The translations under genes and the position numbers were made by a program. From SFWF01 sp045636705 (lineage in GTDB: Bacteria > Bacillota > Clostridia > Oscillospirales > Acutalibacteraceae), in assembly GCA_045636705.1 (NCBI GenBank), contig JAZTYA010000025.1, positions 1 through 11,070 on the forward strand: a DNA stretch of 11,070 nt. Direction: 5' to 3'. The first letter of the stretch is position 1, and each line of letters begins with the position of its first letter. Shown piece by piece: positions 1 to 5,387 of this stretch. The notes beneath the pieces are model-generated. The model saw only the letters and a program-made list of their open reading frames with translations, was not told the DNA's origin and searched no databases.

Positions 1-65
1 AACTGGTTCCCAAAACGACGAAACTCCTCAAAACCTCAAAAAACTTTAAAATTGAATATATCTAT

Positions 66-141
66 CGAGGTGTCGCCCAGTTGGTAGGGCGCTAGTTTTG
101 GGAACTAGATGCCGCAGGTTCGAGTCCTGTCACCTCGACCA
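66..141 (+). tRNA. tRNA-Pro (anticodon UGG), CCA encoded
   Basis: A full cloverleaf can be drawn. The 7-bp acceptor stem is cgaggtg (66-72) with cacctcg (131-137), followed by discriminator A138 and an encoded CCA (139-141). The D stem is gccc/gggc. The anticodon stem is ctagt/actag (92-96, 104-108) around the 7-base loop tttggga. The T stem is gcagg/cctgt with one G-U pair and loop ttcgagt. The anticodon is TGG at 99-101, reading CCA and, by wobble, other proline codons. G102 directly after it fits the modified G37 typical of tRNA-Pro. No convincing promoter is visible in the 65 upstream bases, so the gene may be transcribed from outside the window. The last A of CCA is also the first base of the terminator stem that follows. 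Confidence 0.97.
122..141 (+). repeat. tRNA 3'-end repeat, copy 1 (inside tRNA-Pro)
   Basis: The 20 bases gagtcctgtcacctcgacca run from the T loop to the CCA end of the tRNA. They recur exactly at 290-309. tRNA 3' ends of this length are classic attachment cores for tyrosine-recombinase elements. Confidence 0.9.
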
Positions 142-185
142 AATTAAAAGGAACTGACCGCTAGGTTTGTTCCTTTTAATTTTTG
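141..185 (+). terminator. Intrinsic terminator of tRNA-Pro (T1)
   Basis: A perfect 14-bp stem, aaattaaaaggaac (141-154) with gttccttttaattt (169-182), ends in a T run. The inner part can also pair (gacc/ggtt around gcta). The layout is closely matched by the hairpin at 1876-1917, downstream of the membrane-protein gene. Confidence 0.9.
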
Positions 186-195
186 TTAATGTTAA

Positions 196-299
196 GACAG
201 GACGAGAAACGACCTCCAAACTCTGCGAGTGAAACGAGCATAAGAGTTTGGGAGAACAGTCCAGTGGACTGTTCGATAGCCGGAGAGGAGAGTCCTGTC
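196..299 (+). ncRNA. Structured element between the tRNA 3'-end copies (possible ncRNA or REP-like repeat)
   Basis: Three long perfect helices nest in this segment. A closing stem gacaggac (196-203) pairs with gtcctgtc (292-299). A 9-bp arm ccaaactct (216-224) pairs with agagtttgg (243-251) around a loop containing gagtgaaacga. A second 9-bp arm gaacagtcc (254-262) pairs with ggactgttc (266-274) around a 3-base loop. The 3' strand of the closing stem lies inside the repeated tRNA end. The motif cgag(tg)aaacg occurs twice, at 203-211 and 226-236. The structure is seen directly; whether it is transcribed is unknown, because no promoter is evident and T1 lies upstream. I match it to no named RNA family. 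A small reading frame crosses it, but it has no ribosome site and runs into repeat and terminator sequence, so I do not call a protein. Confidence 0.4.
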
Positions 300-309
300 A
301 CCTCGACCA
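290..309 (+). repeat. tRNA 3'-end repeat, copy 2 (att-like)
   Basis: This is an exact 20-base copy of the tRNA-Pro 3' end, 168 bp downstream of the first. There is no matching 5' half (no acceptor cgaggtg, D arm or anticodon arm at the right distance), so it is not a second tRNA. Like the real tRNA end, it runs straight into a terminator. It could be an attachment-site scar or part of a tRNA-linked repeat unit comparable to the rtT repeats behind E. coli tyrT. Confidence 0.88.
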
Positions 310-313
310 TGTT

Positions 314-350
314 GAATGTTCATAACGGAATTGACCGTTATGAACATTCT
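314..350 (+). terminator. Intrinsic terminator after repeat copy 2 (T2)
   Basis: A perfect 15-bp stem, gaatgttcataacgg (314-328) with ccgttatgaacattc (335-349), has the 6-base loop aattga and is followed by ttttt. It begins five bases after the CCA of the duplicated tRNA end. Its sequence differs from T1 and T3, although the apical ggaattgaccg resembles the apex of T1. Confidence 0.88.
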
Positions 351-417
351 TTTTGTTTTGAGAGAGGTTTGGGGTATTAGGGGATCCCTAACAAGTGTGG
401 ATATCCATTCGCGATGC

Positions 418-446
418 TTGCAAGAAAAACGATTTTGTGATAATAT
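418..446 (+). promoter_or_regulatory. Promoter of the membrane-protein gene
   Basis: TTGCAA (418-423), a 17-base spacer and TAATAT (441-446; overlapping alternative GATAAT 439-444) lie about 40 bp before the start codon. Short perfect palindromes crowd the upstream side: TGGATATCCA (398-407), TCGCGA (409-414) and CTTGCAAG (417-424, overlapping the -35). One of these could be a regulator site, but none is a known operator to me. Confidence 0.6.
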
Positions 447-487
447 ATATGCGTTAACATTCAGATGTGTTTTTGAGGAGGGATAAG

Positions 488-1846
488 ATGTTTGCTAATG
501 AATTTATATTGCTTTGTAAAGATTTTGCTAAAAAAAGAAACGATGTTTTAGGCGAAACATTTGAAGAAACCAAAAAAATTTGCAAATATACAATAGAATG
601 TAACTGTTATATTTTAGAATTTCGATATATCAAAAAGGAATCTGCTTTTTTCAAGCCGAGTTCTCTTTATTGTGTGATCCGCCTTAGAAAAAACAGTGTT
701 GTATACTATCATTTGACCGACATAATCCCTTTCTTGGAACATAAAACTTTCAAGTCTTGTTATTTTTGGAACATAGAAAGCCCTGAAAGATTAAACAGTT
801 GTTTCGAATGTCTTACATTTAATCTGGAAAAAGTCACGTCACAATTATCTTCGCATCTGTTAGATGATGCTATTCTTTTGGAAGCGCTTTTCGAAAATTA
901 TAAAACAATATATAGCCTTAAAGAAACGGACATTGATTTCGATAAAATTGAAGACCCCGAGGATTATGCCCAGTCTTACTTTCTATCTTTGCAAAACATG
1001 CGAGATGGGTATATTTTTTCGAGATATTGTAATTTTTCACCTTACGCTTTACTGCTAAAAAACAATGTCGATAAGGCATTAGAAAAGTATGAAAAACTTA
1101 ATCAAAAAAGTAAACTTCTCGAATATGAAAAGCATTTAATAGACCATATCATTAATTCGGGAAATTGCGAATTTAGTGCATTTGAATCGTCTTGTGATAC
1201 TTCTGCTGCAGAAAAACTTATAACTCCCTTATCAGGATTATTAGAGTTCGCTATTGTTTTTGCCATTTCATCGATTTTCTTTTGCGGTATTTTTGCTATT
1301 TACAATTTAATAATTTCTATTAACACACTCGTTGTATTATCTGCACCATGGTATTTAGGATTTCTTTGTGCGGGACTTTGTTCTGTTTTCGGTGCAATCG
1401 CTCTTGTTTCAAATAAACCTTTCCCAAATAAGTACCTTACTAAAAAAGAAAGAAAAGATTTTTCAAACATATTGATTTCTAAAGGTGTTAAAAAATTCTC
1501 TTGTGTAATTTTTGCCCTTTCTATTGTAGCATCAATATTTTTTGCAATGATGATTTTGATTTCAAATGTTAGATTTTATGATGATAAAATATGCTTTGAA
1601 AACAAAAATTACTATTATGATGATATAGACAGTGTTTATTACATAGAATCAAGATATAATGTTTATGACGAAAAAATAGAACGTGCATCGTATGTTGTTT
1701 TGTTTGATGATAAAACTTCTCTTGATTTGGATGGTTTCACTTCAATCCAATTTACCGAACAAGAAGTTTTGCCATTGTTAAGTAAAAAGGGAATCAATAT
1801 TAAAAGTGCCATGTCCGAAAAAGAATTACCTTGGTATACAGAATAA
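488..1846 (+). CDS. Uncharacterised three-helix membrane protein, A+T-rich
   Basis: I do not recognise this 452-residue protein. ATG488 is chosen because gaggagg (475-481) sits six bases upstream; a GTG at 467 would place the ribosome site inside the coding region. Residues 1-245 look soluble, with many Cys, Phe and Tyr, and are partly charged and helical (about 192-225). Three hydrophobic segments follow at about 250-278, 281-308 and 338-360. The first two are close together and are separated from the third by a basic loop (about 310-337, with a KKERK run). A mostly polar beta-rich tail (361-452) contains YYYDDIDSVYY and VVLFDDKTSLDLDG, reminiscent of small PH-like domains on membrane proteins; that is a guess. 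There is no signal peptide and no catalytic motif. The codons are markedly more A+T-rich than in the downstream genes, which fits acquisition at the tRNA site. It is monocistronic, with its own promoter and terminator. Confidence 0.85.
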   Translation: MFANEFILLCKDFAKKRNDVLGETFEETKKICKYTIECNCYILEFRYIKKESAFFKPSSLYCVIRLRKNSVVYYHLTDIIPFLEHKTFKSCYFWNIESPERLNSCFECLTFNLEKVTSQLSSHLLDDAILLEALFENYKTIYSLKETDIDFDKIEDPEDYAQSYFLSLQNMRDGYIFSRYCNFSPYALLLKNNVDKALEKYEKLNQKSKLLEYEKHLIDHIINSGNCEFSAFESSCDTSAAEKLITPLSGLLEFAIVFAISSIFFCGIFAIYNLIISINTLVVLSAPWYLGFLCAGLCSVFGAIALVSNKPFPNKYLTKKERKDFSNILISKGVKKFSCVIFALSIVASIFFAMMILISNVRFYDDKICFENKNYYYDDIDSVYYIESRYNVYDEKIERASYVVLFDDKTSLDLDGFTSIQFTEQEVLPLLSKKGINIKSAMSEKELPWYTE

Positions 1847-1875
1847 CACTCGAATCCGTAAAGAACAATCGCACC

Positions 1876-1917
1876 AAATTAAAAGGAATCAGCCATAAGG
1901 TTGGTTCCTTTAATTTT
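1876..1917 (+). terminator. Terminator after the membrane-protein gene (T3, related to T1)
   Basis: aaattaaaaggaa (1876-1888) pairs with ttcctttaattt (1905-1916) with one bulged A. Inner pairing (tcagcc/ggttgg around ataa) continues the stem, and a short T run follows. Together with the preceding acc, it reproduces the sequence and shape of the terminator directly behind tRNA-Pro. Confidence 0.8.
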
Positions 1918-1968
1918 ATATCATCCGTTATTCATTATTCACTATTTATTTTAATTTTCATCTCCCCC

Positions 1969-1997
1969 TTGCCTTTTCTTTTAAAGGGGCGTATAAT
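1969..1997 (+). promoter_or_regulatory. Promoter of the D,D-carboxypeptidase gene
   Basis: TTGCCT (1969-1974), exactly 17 bases, then a perfect TATAAT (1992-1997). An inverted repeat, cccctt (1965-1970) with aagggg (1984-1989), spans the -35 box and spacer and could be a regulator site. The ribosome site aaggtggg (2005-2012) follows closely, so the leader is very short. Confidence 0.75.
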
Positions 1998-2019
1998 AAA
2001 ATAAAAGGTGGGATGTATA

Positions 2020-3042
2020 ATGAAAACTTTAATTTTTAGGTTAACCGCAATAGCACTTGTCTTTATACTTTTGTTGGGAGTTTGCGGTTGTTCTGATAAA
2101 AAGGATGAGACTTTAGAATCGAGTTCTTCTATTAATGTGGACGTCCCTGTCGAATCGGTTCCTGCAGAGTCAAAACCCGTAGAACCGGTTTCTTCAGAAC
2201 CTGTTTCTTCGGAGTCTATTCCCGAAGAGTCTTCAAAGCCCGAGGAACCCGTTTATGTCGGCGTTGAAAAGATTACCTTGAGTACATATTCCGTTGAACT
2301 TGTGCAAGGCAAAAGCCAAATGCCTATTGTTACAATGCACCCTGAGAACGCGACCAACAAGGGCGAAATATGGACAAGCGACAACACCGCTGTTGCGACC
2401 GTAAACGTTAGCGGCAGAATAACCGGTGTGGGCGAAGGCAGTTGTGTTGTAACCGTCTGCTCGACCGACAACCCAAAGGTTAAGGCAGAGGTTCAGGTAA
2501 CCGTAACACCTGCTCCACCCGAACCTGAGATTACATATATTAACGGCATCTTGATTGCAAACAAGACCTATGCATTGCCAAGCACCTACAACCCCGGCAT
2601 TGACCCCACTGCAAATGCCGCTTTGCAGGAAATGTTTTCTGCCGCTGCGGAAGATGGACTTAACCTCTTTATAAGGTCTGGATTTAGAAGCTATTCAACC
2701 CAGGAGATGCTTTACAACAACTACGTAGCACGTGACGGCAAGGCTGAGGCAGACAGATATTCCGCAAGACCGGGACATTCTGAACATCAGACAGGACTTG
2801 GTTTTGATATAAACAAGGCAGACTCGAGCTTTGAGGGCACTCCCGAAGCACTTTGGCTTGCCCAAAACTGCCATAAATACGGATTTATTATTCGTTACCC
2901 CGAGGGCAAAGAGCATATAACCGGATATATTTACGAGCCTTGGCACGTAAGATACCTGGGCGTTGACACCGCCACCGCAGTTTACGAAAGCGGCCTTTGC
3001 CTTGAAGAATATTTAGGCATAACTTCAAAGTATAAAGATTAA
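2020..3042 (+). CDS. VanY-type D-alanyl-D-alanine carboxypeptidase lipoprotein with BIG2 domain
   Basis: This is a 340-residue surface lipoprotein predicted to trim the terminal D-Ala from peptidoglycan stem peptides. ATG2020 is preferred over the GTG at 2008, which lies inside the ribosome site aaggtggg. Residues 1-24 form a lipoprotein signal (MK..R, hydrophobic core, VCGC) with Cys24 as the likely lipidated residue. Residues 30-78 are a Ser/Glu/Pro/Val linker, as in wall-spanning proteins. Residues 82-163 match a bacterial Ig-like group 2 domain (VEKITLS..., SDNTAVATV, GRITGVGEG). Residues 172-335 are a peptidase M15B/VanY domain: RSGFRS (219-224), GHSEHQTGLGFD with zinc ligands His256 and Asp263, and EPWH with catalytic Glu306 and ligand His309. 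All expected active-site residues are present. The gene is monocistronic. Nothing nearby (no vanS/vanR/vanH/vanA-type gene) points to glycopeptide resistance, so housekeeping wall remodelling is likelier. A D,L- or L,D-specific M15 relative is possible. Confidence 0.92.
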   Translation: MKTLIFRLTAIALVFILLLGVCGCSDKKDETLESSSSINVDVPVESVPAESKPVEPVSSEPVSSESIPEESSKPEEPVYVGVEKITLSTYSVELVQGKSQMPIVTMHPENATNKGEIWTSDNTAVATVNVSGRITGVGEGSCVVTVCSTDNPKVKAEVQVTVTPAPPEPEITYINGILIANKTYALPSTYNPGIDPTANAALQEMFSAAAEDGLNLFIRSGFRSYSTQEMLYNNYVARDGKAEADRYSARPGHSEHQTGLGFDINKADSSFEGTPEALWLAQNCHKYGFIIRYPEGKEHITGYIYEPWHVRYLGVDTATAVYESGLCLEEYLGITSKYKD

Positions 3043-3050
3043 AATGAATT

Positions 3051-3086
3051 AAGCCACCCATTCTATTTCAATGGGTGGCTTTAATT
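3051..3086 (+). terminator. Terminator after the carboxypeptidase gene
   Basis: aagccacccat (3051-3061) pairs perfectly with atgggtggctt (3071-3081). It can be extended by flanking aatt/aatt with one bulge, and T-rich sequence follows. The 9-base loop is tctatttca. Confidence 0.85.
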
Positions 3087-3147
3087 ATACTTTTTCTCAG
3101 TTTTCCGCTTTTAAAGCCAAATCCGAACAACAGACACGAATCTTTTA

Positions 3148-3176
3148 TTGACTTAAAGCAGACGTTTTATTATAAT
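3148..3176 (+). promoter_or_regulatory. Promoter of the MarR-ABC operon
   Basis: TTGACT (3148-3153), 17 bases, perfect TATAAT (3171-3176). This is a strong vegetative-type promoter. Its -10 box overlaps the left arm of the adjacent inverted repeat, the expected arrangement for repression. Confidence 0.85.
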
Positions 3177-3210
3177 AGTTGCAAGCGAAACTGTTGCGGT
3201 TGCAACTATT
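3174..3210 (+). promoter_or_regulatory. Probable operator of the MarR-family regulator (inverted repeat)
   Basis: Two perfect 11-bp arms, aatagttgcaa (3174-3184) and ttgcaactatt (3200-3210), flank 15 bases. The left arm overlaps the end of the -10 box, and the repeat covers the expected transcription start. Within it gttgc occurs three times (3178, 3193, 3199), so there may be more than one binding unit. MarR-family proteins usually repress their own operon from palindromes at the promoter, so I infer autoregulation. Because the right arm is followed by tttttatttt, the same repeat could form a weak hairpin terminator in the leader RNA. Confidence 0.65.
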
Positions 3211-3231
3211 TTTATTTTAAAGAGGTTTTAT

Positions 3232-3672
3232 ATGTCAAAATTTATGAAGATGCTAAACAACATTAGCCGCTCGCAAGCAATTTTCAGACAAGAAAAAGTG
3301 AAAATGCCCGAACTTTGCTCAGGCTATTATTCCTACGTTTTAAACATCTGCTATCATCCCGGTCGCTCGCAGGAAGAAATCGCAAAAGACCTTTGCGTAA
3401 ACAAGAGCACGGTTGCAAGAAAGCTTAATTCCCTTGAAGAAAAAGGGTATATTTTAAGGGAGCCGTTGGCCTCTGATAAAAGGCAGTTTTCGGTGCATCC
3501 GACCGAAAAGATGCTTGCCATACTTCCGGTGGTTAAGGCGGCGTCAAAGGAATGGATGGACCTTTTGTCCGAGGGCATACCGACAGAACAGCTCGAAATT
3601 TTTAATTCGGTTCTTGTTCGTATGGAAAATAAGGCCCGCAAAATTATAGAAAGCTCGGAGGAAGCCAAATGA
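3232..3672 (+). CDS. MarR-family transcriptional regulator
   Basis: This is a 146-residue winged-helix regulator of typical MarR size, predicted to bind DNA as a dimer and release it on ligand binding. ATG3232 follows the ribosome site agagg (3221-3225). The helix-turn-helix lies at about 45-67 (RSQEEIAKDLCVNKSTVARKL), with the recognition helix at VNKSTVARKLNSLEEKG. The wing at about 75-90 carries the family pattern REPLASDKRQ...PTEK. Flanking N- and C-terminal helices would form the dimer interface. It is the first gene of a three-gene unit: its stop overlaps the next start as ATGA. Its own promoter is covered by an inverted repeat, so it most likely represses itself and the two exporter genes. 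The inducing compound cannot be told from sequence. Confidence 0.92.
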   Translation: MSKFMKMLNNISRSQAIFRQEKVKMPELCSGYYSYVLNICYHPGRSQEEIAKDLCVNKSTVARKLNSLEEKGYILREPLASDKRQFSVHPTEKMLAILPVVKAASKEWMDLLSEGIPTEQLEIFNSVLVRMENKARKIIESSEEAK

Positions 3673-5387
3673 AGTGGATTTTAGGCTATATAAAGCCTTT
3701 CTCTTCAAGAATAGTGGTTGGTACTCTGGTTAAAATTATAGGCACCGTGACCGAGCTTATAATTCCCTTTTTGCTTACCCACATACTTGAAAACGTAATT
3801 ACAAGCAACAGTATAAAAAAGATAATTTTTTACGGCGTTCTTATGGCACTCTGCGCCCTTATAGCGTCCCTCGGCAACATAATTGCCAACCGAATGGCCG
3901 CTAAGACCACCATGCTTTTTTCTTCGCAAATGCGACGCGATTTGTTTGCAAAGACTCTTCTTTTGACGGCAAAAAGCACCGACGAGTTTACGATTCCGTC
4001 CCTTGAGTCGAGAATCACAACCGACACCTATAACGTTCAAAACTTTATTGGCATGATGCAGAGAATGGGCATTCGCGCTCCTATCCTTTTAATAGGCGGA
4101 ACGGCAATTACAATGCTTATGGACAAAAAGCTCGCCCTTGTTATGCTTGCTACCTTGCCCTTGATTTTTATACTTGTGTACGGCGTTTCGCGAATGGGCG
4201 TGCCCCTCTATTCAACCGTGCAACAGTCGGTTGACGGTATGGTCAGAGTTGTTCGTGAAGATGCAGGCGGAATTCGTGTAATTAAGGCGCTTTCAAAGGT
4301 CGATTACGAAAACGCGCGATACGACAAGGCAAATTTAACCCTTCGCAAAAACGAGGCAAGGGCAGGAATTATTATGGGAATTGTAAATCCCATTATGACC
4401 TTGCTTATGAATTTAGGAATTGTAGCGGTAGTTGCCGTAAGCGCCTATTTTGTGGCAAACGGCACCTCTTCGGCAACGACGGTCATTGCATTTATGCAAT
4501 ATTTTACCCTGATTTCAATGGCTATGATGTCCCTTTCGCGTATGTTTGTTATGTATACAAAATGCGCCGCTTCTGCCAACCGAATTGCGAGCGTTTTAAG
4601 AAAAGAAAACGAGCTTAAAGTAATCCCTGAAGCCGATTTAAAGGACGAAACCTACCACGTTTCATTTGAGGACGTAAGCTTTTCTTATCTTGGAAAAGAG
4701 GACAATATTAAAAACGTTTCCTTCTCCCTTAAAAAAGGAGAAAGCCTTGGTATTATCGGCGCTACGGGTAGCGGAAAATCAACACTTTTGCGCCTGCTTA
4801 TGCGCTTTTACGATGCGAACAACGGCGTTATCCGTATAGGCGGCAAGGACGTTCGTTCCTTTTCAAAAGAGGAGCTAAACTCCCTTTTCGGAGTCGTTTT
4901 CCAAAACGATTTTATCTATGCCGACACCATTGAAGAAAACATCCGCTTTGGCCGTGAAATCTCGCAGGAAGATATTATAAAAGCGGCAAAAACCGCACAG
5001 GCGCACGAGTTTATCTCTGCCTTTTCGGACGGTTATTCTCACAAGGTTTCCACCGCAGGCACCAACCTTTCGGGTGGTCAGCGCCAGCGACTTCTTATCT
5101 CTCGCGCCATTGCGGGAAATCCCGAAATTTTAGTGCTTGACGACTCCTCTTCAGCTCTCGATTATAAGACCGACGCAAATCTTCGAAAGGCGCTTAACAG
5201 CGCATTGCCGGACTCGACCGTTATAACCGTAGCGCAACGCGTAAGCTCGGTTAAAAACTGCGATTTAATCCTCGTTATAGAAAACGGCGAAATTATCGGA
5301 AAGGGCAAACACGAAGAGCTTTTATTAAGCTGTGCTCCCTATAAGGAAATCAGTGATTCGCAGATGGGAGGTGCCTTCCTTGACTAA
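3669..5387 (+). CDS. ABC exporter half-transporter, subunit with degenerate ATPase residues
   Basis: This 572-residue type IV (ABCB-like) exporter half has an N-terminal membrane domain (about 1-310, up to six helices) and a C-terminal nucleotide-binding domain (about 330-565). Motifs are Walker A GATGSGKST (364-372), Q-loop Gln412, a canonical signature LSGGQ (467-471), Walker B ILVLD (487-491), and D-loop SALD. The residue after Walker B is Asp492 instead of the catalytic Glu, and the switch residue is Gln523 (VAQR) instead of His. These are the changes seen in the degenerate half of heterodimeric exporters such as TM287/288, BmrCD and LmrCD. The ATG overlaps the regulator stop by four bases, implying translational coupling. 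The partner is the next gene. The job is probably drug or metabolite efflux under the MarR regulator; the substrate is unknown. Confidence 0.94.
   Translation: MKWILGYIKPFSSRIVVGTLVKIIGTVTELIIPFLLTHILENVITSNSIKKIIFYGVLMALCALIASLGNIIANRMAAKTTMLFSSQMRRDLFAKTLLLTAKSTDEFTIPSLESRITTDTYNVQNFIGMMQRMGIRAPILLIGGTAITMLMDKKLALVMLATLPLIFILVYGVSRMGVPLYSTVQQSVDGMVRVVREDAGGIRVIKALSKVDYENARYDKANLTLRKNEARAGIIMGIVNPIMTLLMNLGIVAVVAVSAYFVANGTSSATTVIAFMQYFTLISMAMMSLSRMFVMYTKCAASANRIASVLRKENELKVIPEADLKDETYHVSFEDVSFSYLGKEDNIKNVSFSLKKGESLGIIGATGSGKSTLLRLLMRFYDANNGVIRIGGKDVRSFSKEELNSLFGVVFQNDFIYADTIEENIRFGREISQEDIIKAAKTAQAHEFISAFSDGYSHKVSTAGTNLSGGQRQRLLISRAIAGNPEILVLDDSSSALDYKTDANLRKALNSALPDSTVITVAQRVSSVKNCDLILVIENGEIIGKGKHEELLLSCAPYKEISDSQMGGAFLD

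Larger units (their letters stand above)
142..1918 (+). mobile_element. Putative tRNA-Pro-associated inserted segment (no integrase visible)
   Basis: This is an inferred unit with approximate limits. It begins after the tRNA CCA, holds the duplicated tRNA end and structured element, and includes an A+T-rich orphan membrane-protein gene unlike its neighbours in composition. It ends at a terminator related to the one right behind the tRNA: both contain accaaattaaaaggaa, a cc/gg-closed apex and ttcctttt-type right arms. A tRNA 3' end, a direct repeat of it and cargo of different composition are what integrated elements or their scars leave behind. There is no recombinase, relaxase or phage gene here, and the far boundary has only tcgcacca before the terminator, not the full 20-base core. 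Independent small insertions, or simple reuse of a common terminator sequence, would explain the data as well. Confidence 0.3.

Noticed and set aside
1..60. gttcccaaaac (6-16) is the reverse complement of 11 bases of the tRNA anticodon arm (95-105)
   Set aside because: It is short, has no matching flanks, and no second tRNA or complete att-like repeat can be built from it; chance is sufficient. Otherwise I see nothing assignable in these bases.
196..299. Hammerhead or other known self-cleaving ribozyme, or a known riboswitch, in the structured segment
   Set aside because: I could not find the hammerhead core (CUGANGA with GAAA) or the conserved cores of common riboswitch classes. The nearby gene also has its own downstream promoter.
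183..380. 65-codon reading frame across the repeat and structured element
   Set aside because: It starts with TTG without a ribosome site, and crosses the duplicated tRNA end and the whole T2 hairpin. Its sequence is explained by the repeat structure.
1849..1875. Decayed third tRNA 3' end (tcgaatcc followed by tcgcacca)
   Set aside because: The distance from the T-loop-like part to CCA is five bases too long and the stems do not pair. Kept only as a hint in the terminator-boundary finding.
2020..3042. Glycopeptide-resistance (van) locus
   Set aside because: Only a VanY-type enzyme is present. No vanS/R sensor-regulator pair, vanH, ligase or vanX is nearby, and BIG2-linked VanY lipoproteins are common wall enzymes.
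417..3185. Shared ttgcaag at 418-424 and 3179-3185 suggesting the MarR protein also controls the orphan gene
   Set aside because: A seven-base match in A+T-rich promoters is expected by chance, and the long inverted repeat is absent at the first site.
3075..3266. 63-codon frame over the MarR promoter region
   Set aside because: It covers the promoter, the inverted repeat and the regulator's own start, and has no plausible ribosome site.
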